Assembly (NCBI RefSeq): GCF_001545115.1
Contig: NZ_FCNU01000007.1
Coordinates: 62,001-126,000, forward strand
From: Candidatus Protochlamydia phocaeensis
GTDB taxonomy: Bacteria; Chlamydiota; Chlamydiia; Chlamydiales; Parachlamydiaceae
Length of the DNA stretch: 64,000 nt
Reading direction: 5' to 3'
Shown: positions 7,729 through 16,871 of the stretch, piece by piece
Layout of the letters: each line of letters starts with the position of its first letter
How positions within the stretch are numbered: position 1 is the first letter of the stretch
Translations under genes and position numbers: made by a program
The notes under the pieces: generated by a model
Databases searched by the model: none
The model's input: the letters and a program-made list of their open reading frames with translations, nothing else
Told to the model about the DNA's origin: nothing

Positions 7729-8811
7729 TTACTTCAATTCGGATAGGCAAATATTTTTTAGTTCGGATGAACTTAGCAAGGCTATAGACTTGGAACTTTT
7801 AGGATGCCAAATAAGTTCTTCTCTGAGCTTTTTACAAGCTTCTCTTATTGGCTTCTTATCCCAACCAAAAGTGCTACTAATCAAATCTACGACATGTTGT
7901 GTCTTGATTTTAGGCCGATCTTTAAGTCCATAGCGGGTGAAAAGTTTTCTAATTACTTGAATAGCCTTATTCTGTGTTTCTTCAGAATAAACAGTTCTGC
8001 ATTGAGGACCAGCCAAACCTGTTACACGAGAATGAAATAGCTTGAGAAAATGAATCAATCTCTCAATAAGCTTTAAGAGACTGCTACAATTCCATCCCTC
8101 TTGAGAAAGCGATTGTCTTAATGCAGGATAGTTTTCCTTGAATAAAGCATAGAGGTGGTTTCGGTAAGATTGGTCTAACTCATTTTGAGCATAAACAATT
8201 CTGTTTCCATCACCTAAATTTAGACTATTTGAATAAAGAGATTGCCAAAAAATTAATTGGTTTAAAATTTCATAATCATCAACATCCAATCTAATCTCCC
8301 ATTTGTGCTCACTATCTGAATGAAATAATAACTTCCTGACATTTGTAGGTATTTTATCTACATTAAGAAAACTTAAGTCCAAGCTAAAGTCTGCTAAACT
8401 AAGTTCTGCTGAGGATACAACTACAGCTATTCTTTGAATTTTAAGCCATAGAGCATCGTATAAAGGTCTTCCATATTCAAATATTTTTCCCGCAAATAAA
8501 TCCTGAAGTTCTTTTAACTCTTTTCGTATATCTAATTGGTTTTGAGGTATAATTTGATCAAGTTTGGAGATAACTTCTGCAAACCACTCATATGTTACAA
8601 TTTTCTGTTTTTCAATTTGCTGATTCCTCTCTTCAATTTTCTTTCGACAAGAAAAATAAAATTCTTTTGAATAAGGATGTTTTTGCAATAGCAGTAGAAA
8701 ATTGCTTAAATGCGTAGCAAAACCCTCATCATGGATAGATAATTTCATTAAAGCTTGTAGACACTCGGCTTTATCAAAGAATTCCTTTTCCTGTTTTTGT
8801 TTCTTATTCAT
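7729..8811 (-). CDS. Unknown protein of the integrated element, 360 aa
   Basis: The protein is soluble and largely helical, with a Lys/Glu/Gln-rich N-terminus, no signal peptide and no membrane segment. I see no catalytic motif. The C-terminal 80 residues, basic with a possible small winged-helix pattern (RYGLKDRPKIKTQHVVDLI), might bind DNA. Its start overlaps the integrase stop by 8 nt, so the two are translationally coupled. Genes in this place in comparable elements are usually accessory to integration, replication or phage interference. No function can be assigned. Confidence 0.6.
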   Translation of the reverse strand: MNKKQKQEKEFFDKAECLQALMKLSIHDEGFATHLSNFLLLLQKHPYSKEFYFSCRKKIEERNQQIEKQKIVTYEWFAEVISKLDQIIPQNQLDIRKELKELQDLFAGKIFEYGRPLYDALWLKIQRIAVVVSSAELSLADFSLDLSFLNVDKIPTNVRKLLFHSDSEHKWEIRLDVDDYEILNQLIFWQSLYSNSLNLGDGNRIVYAQNELDQSYRNHLYALFKENYPALRQSLSQEGWNCSSLLKLIERLIHFLKLFHSRVTGLAGPQCRTVYSEETQNKAIQVIRKLFTRYGLKDRPKIKTQHVVDLISSTFGWDKKPIREACKKLREELIWHPKSSKSIALLSSSELKNICLSELK

Positions 8812-9886
8812 TTTCTTTCTCCTTCAATATGGTGTGGTTATTCTTTTGTAATAGATTAGCAATGTGCTGCTGACTAAAATGAGCATAGCGACGTGTCATT
8901 TGAGGTGAACGGTGACCAAGGATTGCCATTAACTCCCCTTGTGTCGCTCCATTCATAGCTAAATAGGAAGCGGCCGTATGTCGAAGGTCATGAAAGCGAA
9001 AGCTTGATATGCCAGCTTCTTTTAAAGCGCGTGCAAAGGATTTTCTTATAGAAATAGGTTGATTGGATTGAATAATTTTAAAGCTTTGAAAAATAAAGCT
9101 GATAGGTTCAGAACCATAAGTGGGGCATTTCTTTAAAATTGAAATAATTTCTTCGGTTAATGGAATAAATCTCTTTTCTCCATTTTTGGTTTCATGAAGG
9201 GTTATCAATCTTTGCTCAAAATCAATATCTTTCCACTTCAAGTTAATAATTTCCCCATAACGCATGGCTGTCATTAAAGCTATAGCCACAATTGAATATA
9301 AATAAGGGTTTGAAGAAGCTTTACAAGCCTTTAGAAGGCTATCCTTTTCGTCTAAGCTTAAAAATCGATCTCTTCCACGAGATTCTTTTGGTTTTGTTAT
9401 TTTCTCTACTGGATTCTCTAAAATCCATTCCCATTCTTTTACAGCGACTGACAAGGCTTTCGAAAAAGCAGCTATATATCGATTAACAGTGGATGGACTT
9501 CTTAGTTTGTTTTTAGAGGTTTTTTCTGAGAGAAGCTTATCTCTTACAGTAGCGATGTGAGATGGTGAAAGATTGGCAAGAAGGACATCTCCTAACTCTT
9601 CCTTCCATTTAGACAACAAGCCAACCTTTTTCACATAATATTTTGGATGCTTTGGAAGGCATTGAGCAATAAAACGATCTATTAATTCTTTAACCAAATA
9701 TTTTCTTGATGCAGATTGGTTTTTAAAACGTCCATCACGAATAGCAGCCTCTGTGTCTTGAATCCACTTTTTGGCTTGCGTTCTTGTACGAAAAGATTCT
9801 CTTTGCGATGGAAATCCTTTTAGCCTTACCTCTGCATGATAGCTTTTCTCTCCATTCTTTTTTGTTAGTTCGCGAATTGTACCCAT
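8804..9886 (-). CDS. Tyrosine recombinase / integrase
   Basis: The 360-residue protein is a phage-type integrase. The N-terminal 60 residues resemble an arm-binding domain (EVRLKGFPSQRESFRTRTQA), and a core-binding SAM-like domain follows at about 70-165. The catalytic domain has Arg in AMRYGEIINLKW (about 207), a Lys in the beta hairpin HETKNGEKRFIPL, HDLRHTA (about 298), GHRS and the nucleophile Tyr in RRYAHFS (about 332), so all catalytic residues are present. The gene ends toward the element and starts 346 bp from the tRNA gene at 10233, the usual place for an integrase that targets a tRNA 3' end. It is likely active in integration and excision. Confidence 0.95.
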   Translation of the reverse strand: MGTIRELTKKNGEKSYHAEVRLKGFPSQRESFRTRTQAKKWIQDTEAAIRDGRFKNQSASRKYLVKELIDRFIAQCLPKHPKYYVKKVGLLSKWKEELGDVLLANLSPSHIATVRDKLLSEKTSKNKLRSPSTVNRYIAAFSKALSVAVKEWEWILENPVEKITKPKESRGRDRFLSLDEKDSLLKACKASSNPYLYSIVAIALMTAMRYGEIINLKWKDIDFEQRLITLHETKNGEKRFIPLTEEIISILKKCPTYGSEPISFIFQSFKIIQSNQPISIRKSFARALKEAGISSFRFHDLRHTAASYLAMNGATQGELMAILGHRSPQMTRRYAHFSQQHIANLLQKNNHTILKEKENE

Positions 9887-10025
9887 AGCAAATCTCCGTT
9901 AAAGAAAATATTTTAAAACCAAAGGGATTAAATGAGAACAAGGGATTACAATTCCGCTGCATTTTCTTTCTAACTGGTTGTTTTATAGTGGTATTCCATA
10001 ACGATTCATCTGGAATTCCGCACTT

Positions 10026-10171
10026 TTTACGCACTTGAAGAAAAAATTGATTGATTTTGACTATGTAAAAAAATAAATGGGATTTTTGGAGGAAGGGAGA
10101 AAGGGGATTTTTAAATAAAAAGCAATTGCTGCCATTTATTCTGCTTGAGTGCGTAAAATTTGCGTAAAAAG
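10026..10171. repeat. Repeated GCGTAAA motifs, candidate integrase arm sites
   Basis: TTTACGCACT at 10026-10035 recurs in inverted orientation at 10148-10157, directly followed by a related TTTGCGTAAAAAG at 10159-10171. They lie between the integrase gene and the tRNA 3' end, where arm-type binding sites for integrase or excisionase are expected. The same decamer appears at the left edge of the tmRNA-linked insertion (27034-27043). Confidence 0.55.
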
Positions 10172-10232
10172 AGGATCTTACACAATTTACGAAGCAAGCA
10201 AAGAACTGTCTAGAATAGGTTGTGAAAAGAGT

Positions 10233-10304
10233 GGGGCAAGTAGGATTTGAACCTACGACCAGCGGGTTATGAGTCCGCTGCTCTAACCACTGAGCTATTG
10301 CCCC
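10233..10304 (-). tRNA. tRNA with anticodon CAT (elongator Met or lysidine Ile)
   Basis: On the minus strand the sequence folds into a full cloverleaf. It has a 7-bp acceptor stem (GGGGCAA with TTGCCCC), a D arm with GCTCAGTGGTTAGAGC, an anticodon loop CTCATAA and a T arm with GGTTCAAATCC. The discriminator is A and CCA is not encoded. The anticodon CAT in this loop context fits either elongator Met or the Ile tRNA whose C34 is changed to lysidine; sequence alone does not settle it. The last pair of the anticodon stem is an A-C mismatch. The 3' end faces the integrase gene, so this is the probable integration target. Confidence 0.95.
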
Positions 10305-10358
10305 ATAAAAATTGGTACCCATTAGGATACCAATCCGTTGAACAAGAATCAAGTCTTT

Positions 10359-11930
10359 TTAACGCCTGACTTGATTTCCGCTTCGCTCCTCTTCATCCTG
10401 GCGCTTAAGCGTGTCCTGATAATAGCTCGCCAAATCTTTCTTCAGCTTGATCAAAGAGGGACGATGAATATACATCATGTGCCCCGCATCATAGTACTGC
10501 ATGTCTATATGATCGAGCAAAGAGGGATCCAATCCCAAATGATTGAACGTATACTCCGTCGCAAAGAACGGCGTTGCCAAATCATAATACCCGTTTGCCA
10601 CAAAAACAGTCATATACGGATTCTTGGTCATCACGCCGCGCAACGTATCGGCCACATTCAAATACTGATTGCTAATGCCATAGTCCCAAGGCTGGACGCT
10701 GGTCAAGATCTTATAATGGTTATCATTCTTCCACTTGAGCTCCGTATGGACATAATTGTTAAACGTGGCTGTAAAAGCGCCGAAAATAGCATCCGCACTG
10801 GGATCATACTCAAAGCGCTCGCCCACAGCATCGGCATCTATGCCCATAAAACGACTGTCAAAGCGGCCGATCGTCCGTTTGCGGTTGCGCAAGAGCTCCT
10901 TGGCATAGCGCAAGATGTCAATGCGCAGGTTGCTTTTCTCAATGTAGTCCGAAGAAAGGCCGGTAAAGCGAGCGAGCTTGCGCGTAACGTCTGCGCGCTG
11001 CTGGGGAGATAAGAGATCTCCCTTGAAAAGAGCCAGCACGTATTCATTGTTGACAAAGTCGCGCGCGGCCTGCAAGACCTCTGTCAAGCTGGCTTGCTGC
11101 AAGTCTTCAGGAAGCTTTTTATGGTACCAAGCAGCTGCCGTATAGCTGGGCAAAAAAAGCAAATAGGACAAATCATTACCAGCAGAAAAATCAATGGACT
11201 GGAAGTTAAGAACGGAAGAGACAAGAATCACACCATTGACATACATATAGTACTCATCGTGCAAATAACCGGCCAAGCCTGCCGCACGCGTTGTCCCATA
11301 GCTTTCGCCTGCAATAAATTTGGGCGACTCCCAGCGATTGAAGCGGGTGATGTACAGGCGGATAAATTCAGCGACAGACTTAATGTCTTCTTCCACCCCA
11401 TGAAAGCGCTTCGCTTCTTCGGGAGGAATGGCCCGGCTAAAACCCGTTGAAACGGGATCGATGAAAACCAAATCGGTCTGATCCAAAATGGAAAATTCGT
11501 TATCGACCAAGTGATAAGGCGGCAAGGCATCCCCGTTTTCCGTCAAAAATACCCGCCGAGGCCCAAATACGCCTAAATGTAACCAAACCGATGAAGAACC
11601 GGGGCCTCCATTAAAGCAAAAGGTAATGGGCCTTTGGCGCATGTCCTCTGTCCCCTCCTTGGTATAGCTGATAAAGAACAGGCTCGCTTTGGACTTGCAA
11701 TTGTCGTCCCTAAGGATCATATTACCCGCAACAGCTTTATAAGCAATCGGCTGCCCATTAATGGTGACTTCATGCCTTGTCTCGGAAAATTCTTCCTGGT
11801 CAATACAGGCTGTTTTATTGGCTTCTTGGTCATTGCCATTTTTTTTCGCTTCTTCTGCGGTTACGCTAAAAGGAAGAAAAACAAGACAACTCCAGAAAAA
11901 TAGGCGGCATATTTTTTTGAGCATAATCAT
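10359..11930 (-). CDS. Exported S10-family serine carboxypeptidase-like peptidase
   Basis: A signal peptide (cleavage near VTA, residue 25) is followed by an alpha/beta-hydrolase of peptidase family S10. The oxyanion region GGPGSSSVWLHLG, the nucleophile Ser in AGESYGTT (about 209), the Asp in NGYYDLATPF (about 447) and the His in DAGHMMY (about 481) form the triad. S10 enzymes remove C-terminal residues at acidic pH; in bacteria they are exported. Length 523 is normal. The start is ATG at 11930, with a second ATG two codons later. The gene stands alone and ends 54 nt from the tRNA. A role in peptide nutrition inside the host vacuole is inference. Confidence 0.9.
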   Translation of the reverse strand: MIMLKKICRLFFWSCLVFLPFSVTAEEAKKNGNDQEANKTACIDQEEFSETRHEVTINGQPIAYKAVAGNMILRDDNCKSKASLFFISYTKEGTEDMRQRPITFCFNGGPGSSSVWLHLGVFGPRRVFLTENGDALPPYHLVDNEFSILDQTDLVFIDPVSTGFSRAIPPEEAKRFHGVEEDIKSVAEFIRLYITRFNRWESPKFIAGESYGTTRAAGLAGYLHDEYYMYVNGVILVSSVLNFQSIDFSAGNDLSYLLFLPSYTAAAWYHKKLPEDLQQASLTEVLQAARDFVNNEYVLALFKGDLLSPQQRADVTRKLARFTGLSSDYIEKSNLRIDILRYAKELLRNRKRTIGRFDSRFMGIDADAVGERFEYDPSADAIFGAFTATFNNYVHTELKWKNDNHYKILTSVQPWDYGISNQYLNVADTLRGVMTKNPYMTVFVANGYYDLATPFFATEYTFNHLGLDPSLLDHIDMQYYDAGHMMYIHRPSLIKLKKDLASYYQDTLKRQDEEERSGNQVRR

Positions 11931-12085
11931 CCTTATCTATTTCTATAAACTTCGGTATTTGGGGCTATTGTACGGCTTTTTCTTTTTTATGCCATCTCAT
12001 TTGCCTGCCGTTTCCCTCTTTCAAAAATTCCTATTGACTTAGCTTTTAATCATTTATATATTTTTCAGTTAAAAATGGTCGGCTT

Positions 12086-12919
12086 ATGCTTACTTTAAAT
12101 CCTATCGCGTTCTCGTCTTTCGTTAACTTTCCCGCTCTCTTTTACAAAGAATTGTCAAAAAGAGAAAAGCTTATTGCCGTCATTAGTGCGGTCGCTGCAG
12201 GCATTATTGCCTTATTTTCTTTTTATAAGCTTTATTCTCTATATAAGCATTATGTGCTTTGGCCACAGCGTATCCGAAAGCTGAACGAGGAAGGAATAGC
12301 AGAAAAAAGGGTGCGAGAAGCAGCCGGTCGCTACTTTCCCATTAAAGGCGTATTCGATTCTGATCCCTTAGAGCGCTCCCATGATCGTTTGGTTTGCATG
12401 TGGAATACCTTTCACAGCCGCTTAACACACAAAGAAGCCTGGAAAGATCCCGTTTTGATTACGCAATTCACTCATTTAATGGAACGCGCCGGCGATGAGA
12501 TCGACTTAATTTTCCATCAACTGGATGAGCTGACAGAAAATGAGCCTGATAAACCGGCTAAAATGGCAAATATCTTGACTTTTCAAGCCTATGCCAGGAC
12601 GGACTACAATTTTTGCTATAAGTATTTTCGCTGCAGCGTCACTCAACTCTACCATCTAGCTAGGGGCTATGTCTATTTCAATGGCAATTATTACCAAGGG
12701 ACCCGCAATATAACTGATGCGGAAAAAGCGCCTTTCTATACGCCAGGAACGCCTCAGAATCGCTGGAGAGAAATTTACAATCGATTTTGTGAAAAGATTG
12801 ATTTGTACCATATGCGGGGCACGCTGCAAGAGCAAGACGAACGCTTCCTCAACTGGGCCAACCCTGATTTGAGAATGGAAGATCCTTTTTCTCCCTTTCC
12901 GGATACGACACCTACTTGA
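12086..12919 (+). CDS. Membrane-anchored protein of unknown function, 277 aa
   Basis: One strong membrane segment lies at about residues 28-47, followed by aromatic and basic residues (SLYKHYVLWPQRIRK), so the protein probably has one N-terminal anchor and a soluble domain of about 220 residues. The soluble part is rich in aromatic residues, His and Arg, with no known motif. I see no clear ribosome-binding site. It is convergent with the DUF167 gene, 9 nt away. Family unknown; probably restricted to chlamydiae. Confidence 0.6.
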   Translation: MLTLNPIAFSSFVNFPALFYKELSKREKLIAVISAVAAGIIALFSFYKLYSLYKHYVLWPQRIRKLNEEGIAEKRVREAAGRYFPIKGVFDSDPLERSHDRLVCMWNTFHSRLTHKEAWKDPVLITQFTHLMERAGDEIDLIFHQLDELTENEPDKPAKMANILTFQAYARTDYNFCYKYFRCSVTQLYHLARGYVYFNGNYYQGTRNITDAEKAPFYTPGTPQNRWREIYNRFCEKIDLYHMRGTLQEQDERFLNWANPDLRMEDPFSPFPDTTPT

Positions 12920-12928
12920 GTATTCCGG

Positions 12929-13213
12929 TTAAAAGGCCTCCATTTTAGCCTGCAGATCGGTTAGGGAGATTCCAGTGAGGCAGAGGCGCTTATGACGGCT
13001 TGTTTCGCCTTGGATGAGTTCGACATGCGACTTGCCGATTCCAAGAAAGCCGGCAAACATGCGGATGAGCTCGGCGTTCGCCTCTCCCTTGTCCGGAACG
13101 GCAGCGAGGCGTATTTTCAACTCCTCGCCCTCCCATCCGACAATTTCTGAACGGGACGCTTTCGGAATGACTTTGACTTTTAAAATGATTCCCCGATTTG
13201 TCTGTTGAAACAT
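12929..13213 (-). CDS. DUF167 / YggU family protein
   Basis: The 94-residue protein covers the whole DUF167 domain: VIPKASRSEIVGW, LKIRLAAVPDKGEANAELI and SHVELIQGETSRHKRL. The family is widespread in bacteria and eukaryotes; its biochemical function is unknown. The gene is single and convergent with the membrane-anchored protein ending at 12919. Confidence 0.9.
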   Translation of the reverse strand: MFQQTNRGIILKVKVIPKASRSEIVGWEGEELKIRLAAVPDKGEANAELIRMFAGFLGIGKSHVELIQGETSRHKRLCLTGISLTDLQAKMEAF

Positions 13214-13262
13214 TTTATCTCATCCGCTATGAAGGAATTAGATCTAAAAATAATACTCGCTT

Positions 13263-13484
13263 ATGTCAGATAGAACCATTTTATTTATTTCTTCGCTTGT
13301 CATTGCGTTAGCGGCCGTCGCTAGCCTGATCCGCTTTTTTTGGAACATTCCGGTTGTTGTGGGCTGCTTGACTTTTCCCGGATGGACGGGCGCAATTGCC
13401 TTTTTGCTATTGGGACTCTTGTCCTCTTGGTCCTTTAGAGCTCTCTATTCTCTTTCTCCTTCATCACTCCCTCGAGATCTTTGA
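13263..13484 (+). CDS. Small membrane protein, 73 aa
   Basis: Two hydrophobic segments (about residues 6-26 and 31-57) with a short linker predict a two-pass membrane protein. No Shine-Dalgarno is obvious. Its last 50 nt overlap the end of pncA on the other strand, so it may be less secure than its neighbours. The composition is typical of a real membrane protein. Function unknown. Confidence 0.45.
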   Translation: MSDRTILFISSLVIALAAVASLIRFFWNIPVVVGCLTFPGWTGAIAFLLLGLLSSWSFRALYSLSPSSLPRDL

Positions 13485-14085
13485 AGGACACAAGCACAGC
13501 GCCTGCCCGTTGCATGAGCTGCAAAGCCTGCTGGCTATCCTGTGGCTGAAGATTGACCCCACGGCAAGCGTCGGCGATCACATAAGGATTAAATCCCAGC
13601 TTGAGCGCATCCAGCACGGAATACTTGACACAGTAATCGGTCGCCAGGCCAGCGAAGTATAAATCCTTGATGCTTTGCTCCCTTAGATAAGTTTCCAATC
13701 CGGTGGATTTGAGGTGGCCATTATCAAAGAACGTGCTGTAGCTGTCTATTGAAGGGTCCGTGCCCTTATAAATGACCTTATTGATACAGGTAGTGTCCCA
13801 GCCAGGTGCAAACTCGGCTCCGCGCGTCCCCTGCACGCAATGCGTGGGCCACAAGATCTGATCGATTCCGGCCAGCTTCACATGCTCTCCCGTCCGCTTG
13901 CCGTGATTGGCGGCAAAGCTCCCATGATCGGACGGGTGCCAGTCTTTGGTCGCAATAATCAAATCAAACGGATAATGAACGAGCGCATTGATCAAGGGAA
14001 TGATTTCATTGCCTTGCTTGACAGCCAAGTTGCCGCCAGGCAGAAAATCGTTTTGCACATCGACAATAAGAAGGGCTTTTTTCAT
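13435..14085 (-). CDS. pncA: Nicotinamidase
   Basis: The enzyme converts nicotinamide to nicotinate and ammonia. Family motifs are clear: the Asp in ALLIVDVQNDFLPGG (about residue 10), the metal-site segment KDWHPSDHGSF with Asp/His ligands, and the nucleophile Cys in GLATDYCVKYSV. Length 216 is typical. It starts 6 nt after the pncB stop codon, so the two genes form an operon that feeds nicotinate into NAD synthesis by the Preiss-Handler route. Related cysteine hydrolases exist, but the metal motif favours nicotinamidase. Confidence 0.93.
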   Translation of the reverse strand: MKKALLIVDVQNDFLPGGNLAVKQGNEIIPLINALVHYPFDLIIATKDWHPSDHGSFAANHGKRTGEHVKLAGIDQILWPTHCVQGTRGAEFAPGWDTTCINKVIYKGTDPSIDSYSTFFDNGHLKSTGLETYLREQSIKDLYFAGLATDYCVKYSVLDALKLGFNPYVIADACRGVNLQPQDSQQALQLMQRAGAVLVSFKDLEGVMKEKENREL

Positions 14086-14091
14086 AATGCT

Positions 14092-15588
14092 TCAAGGGGT
14101 TGGGGATGGAATGGGCGTGACTTCCCTTACTTGTTTAATCAAATGAATTTTTAAGTCATAAAGCGTTTTTTCCATGCCGACAAAATAGAGATGCGGATTG
14201 ATAAAGCGCTTGATTCCCATGGGAAAACAGCTGAGCTCTTTTTTAGTCCGTTCCCGAATTTCCTTTAAAGTCGGCAGTTGATAAACCCGCTCCCCATTGC
14301 GAAAGATGGGCTCAAGCAAATCCTTGCTTTGCAGCCCTTTTCTAATCAATCGCTCTTTGGTGGGGTCAAGCGGATCGACAACGCGGCAGTCTCCCTTTAT
14401 AGGAGTTTCGATATTGTAGATGACGTCAGCAACGTTTTCCTGGCTGGTATAAAAGCGCTTGACCTGCAAGATGCCGGGATTGGATACCTTCGTCATTTGC
14501 TCGGAGAGCTTCAGCTTATATTTCCATTCTTCTCCGGGATTGCGGATCGCAGACAATTTGTAGACGCCGTCCAAAGCCGGCTGATCTTTAGCCGTGATCA
14601 AATTCGTCCCTACTCCCCAGACATTGATCTGGGCTCCCTGGCGCTTCAGTTCGCTGATCAGCAATTCATCCAATTCATTGCTGGCCACAATGACAGCATC
14701 TGGAAAACCGGCCTGATTGAGAAGCTCGCGGCTTTTGATGCTGAGATCGGTCAAGTCGCCTGAATCCAAGCGAATGCCAAGCATTTTTTTGCCTTGCGCC
14801 TTCAGCCACTTCCCTACTTCAATGGCTTTTTTTACTCCAGCCAAGCTATCATAAGTATCGACCAAAAAGATACAATTGTTGGGCAAGGCTTCGGCATAGG
14901 CTTTAAAGGATTCCATTTCATCATCAAATACCATCACCCAGCTATGTGCATGCGTTCCCTTAACGGGAATGCCAAACAGCTTTCCGGCCAAGACATTGGA
15001 CGTCGACTCGCAGCCACCAATATAAGCCGCCCGGCTAGCTGTCAAGGCCCCGTCAATCCCCTGCGCCCGCCTCACGCCAAATTCCATCACGGGCTCTCCC
15101 TTAGCCGCCAAGCAAATGCGGGCGGCTTTAGTCGCAATCAGGGTCGGAAAATTGATTAAGTTCAGAATCGGGCTTTCGAGAATCTGGCACTCAATCAACG
15201 GACCTTGCACGCGCACAAGCGGCTCATAAGGAAAAACAGCCGTTCCTTCGGGAACGGCATCAATACTGCCTGAAAATTTTAAGCACGACAGATAGTCCAA
15301 GAAATCTTCATGAAAATAAGGCTGTCCGTCCGGGCCTGAGACTTTGGCCAGATAATCCAAATCAGACGAATCGAAGTGAAAATTTTCCAAAAAATCGATC
15401 AGGCACTCCAGCCCGGCTGCAATCGTAAATCCGCCTTGAAAAGGCGTTTTACGGAAAAAAAGGTGAAAGACGGCCTCTTTCTTGTCCAAGCCTTGCTTCC
15501 AATAGCCATAAGACATGGTCAATTGATAAAGATCGGTCAATAGGGCGAGCGACTGATTATAAATATGCGGAATACGAGTTTGGGACAT
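14092..15588 (-). CDS. pncB: Nicotinate phosphoribosyltransferase
   Basis: The enzyme joins nicotinate to PRPP, giving nicotinate mononucleotide. Motifs include LLTDLYQLTMSYGYW at the N-terminus, FGVRRAQG, the catalytic His region VKGTHAHSW and the phosphate-binding stretch RLDSGDL. At 498 residues it belongs to the longer NAPRT type. It is followed by pncA and preceded, 4 nt upstream, by a small exported protein gene. The pair indicates that the organism salvages nicotinamide or nicotinate. Confidence 0.95.
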   Translation of the reverse strand: MSQTRIPHIYNQSLALLTDLYQLTMSYGYWKQGLDKKEAVFHLFFRKTPFQGGFTIAAGLECLIDFLENFHFDSSDLDYLAKVSGPDGQPYFHEDFLDYLSCLKFSGSIDAVPEGTAVFPYEPLVRVQGPLIECQILESPILNLINFPTLIATKAARICLAAKGEPVMEFGVRRAQGIDGALTASRAAYIGGCESTSNVLAGKLFGIPVKGTHAHSWVMVFDDEMESFKAYAEALPNNCIFLVDTYDSLAGVKKAIEVGKWLKAQGKKMLGIRLDSGDLTDLSIKSRELLNQAGFPDAVIVASNELDELLISELKRQGAQINVWGVGTNLITAKDQPALDGVYKLSAIRNPGEEWKYKLKLSEQMTKVSNPGILQVKRFYTSQENVADVIYNIETPIKGDCRVVDPLDPTKERLIRKGLQSKDLLEPIFRNGERVYQLPTLKEIRERTKKELSCFPMGIKRFINPHLYFVGMEKTLYDLKIHLIKQVREVTPIPSPTP

Positions 15589-15592
15589 AAAG

Positions 15593-15937
15593 CTAGGTAA
15601 GTAAGGATTGAGAGGATTGCTTTAAAAGATAATTTTTACGCTGTTGAAGCTCTTCCAATTGCTTCTGCAAATGCTCAATTTCTTCTTCCTTTTGCTTAAT
15701 TTTTTGAATTTCGCGGCTATAGGCTTCCCAGTCTGCAATCATCAACCCTTGCCCTTCGACCTCTTCTTGCATTTCTTGCAAATGGGCATCATGCAGGCGC
15801 TTCTTCAAACTCGCAATTTGTTCTTCAATGGAAGCCAATTCCATTTTAACCGGCTTTCCTTGGATTTCTTCACCTATCAGGCCATTTCCCAAGAGCGGAG
15901 CGGCGCAAGCGATGAGCATGTATATTTTTCGTTGCAT
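15593..15937 (-). CDS. Small exported coiled-coil protein, 114 aa
   Basis: A signal-like N-terminus (hydrophobic residues about 5-20) is followed by a long coiled-coil region from about residue 35 to 105, rich in Glu, Gln, Lys and Leu. No family is assigned. It ends 4 nt before pncB and is probably in the same operon; no functional link to NAD salvage is visible. Confidence 0.6.
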   Translation of the reverse strand: MQRKIYMLIACAAPLLGNGLIGEEIQGKPVKMELASIEEQIASLKKRLHDAHLQEMQEEVEGQGLMIADWEAYSREIQKIKQKEEEIEHLQKQLEELQQRKNYLLKQSSQSLLT

Positions 15938-16103
15938 AGAAAGTCTCCATTAATATCGTGCAAAGAATACTGAATTTAGAATTCGAAGTGAAGCAGTATA
16001 AAAGGCTGCCTTTCTTCTTTTTCATTTGTTTTCTTTAAAATGACTTTTTTTCCCTAAAAAAATTTCCTGTCTTTATAATCGGTTCAACTATTCGAGGATT
16101 ATT

Positions 16104-16871
16104 ATGCATCGACCTTCTTTGTATCTTCTCTTATTTATGGTCTGTTTATTTGGAGGGAATCCCTTCTTGACCGGAAATGAAACCCTTGTCTTGCGTGACA
16201 ATTTGCAGCGAGCCGAGCCGGGCGATTACCTTGTCATTTCTTCGAATAAGACCGATACGCTGATGCATATCTACGCCAAACAAGACAACGTCATCACAAT
16301 AGAAGAAATTGCCGTACCGGACGGGGAAAAACCAAATAAACTGTCTTGGAAAGACTGGGTGACGCAAAATGCTCCCGGAAATACTTCTTGGGTCATGTAC
16401 GACATCGACCTCCGCACGGGGCAAATGATCAGCTATTACTCTTTCACCAAAAGAGGCTGGTATGAGATACCAGATGCCGACAACTTCTTGTCCAAGCTGC
16501 TCAATTTGCGCTTAACAAAAATTCCCTTGAAAGCCAGAAAAAAAGTCGGCCCCAAGCCTACTTCAGGGCCTGACTTCCGCCCGCTTTGGCAACCGCGCAT
16601 GATCGTGGACGGAAAGACTCTTAAAGACGTCCAATTTGACGGCTGGACGACCAAATGGCCGCGGGACAGCAGCGATCTGTCCGGCAAAACCATCGAGGTT
16701 TATTTGCCCCAGGAAAGCCAGCGCTATCCCTCTTATTTCCCCTATTGGCTGCAAATTAACGGAGCGGTCGGCAAAGCCAAGATACGCGTCATCGATTCAG
16801 GCAACCATCTGCACTCTCCCAAGCCTCCTTTGTCTGAACTAAGCTCCTATTCATTCACTCCTTCAGATTAA
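16104..16871 (+). CDS. Exported protein of unknown function, 255 aa
   Basis: A signal peptide (about residues 1-24) precedes a mature domain that looks beta-rich, with Trp-rich segments (SWKDWVTQNAPGNTSW and DGWTTKWPRDSSDLSG) and a Pro/Ser-rich C-terminus. No enzyme motif is evident. It probably lies in the periplasm or outer envelope. The sequence is host-like in base composition, in contrast to the islands, and may be a conserved chlamydial protein. Confidence 0.65.
   Translation: MHRPSLYLLLFMVCLFGGNPFLTGNETLVLRDNLQRAEPGDYLVISSNKTDTLMHIYAKQDNVITIEEIAVPDGEKPNKLSWKDWVTQNAPGNTSWVMYDIDLRTGQMISYYSFTKRGWYEIPDADNFLSKLLNLRLTKIPLKARKKVGPKPTSGPDFRPLWQPRMIVDGKTLKDVQFDGWTTKWPRDSSDLSGKTIEVYLPQESQRYPSYFPYWLQINGAVGKAKIRVIDSGNHLHSPKPPLSELSSYSFTPSD

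Noticed and set aside
1-9886. Second copy of the tRNA 3' end as the left attachment site
   Set aside because: No copy of TGGGGCAAGTAGGATTTGAA was found by eye to the left, so the far end is taken to be outside the window.
9735-10352. Minus-strand 205-codon frame across the tRNA
   Set aside because: It runs through the tRNA gene and the candidate arm sites and overlaps the integrase in another frame, so it is a shadow.
10338-11012. Plus-strand 224-codon frame opposite the S10 peptidase
   Set aside because: It is antisense to a gene with clear catalytic motifs and has no domain.
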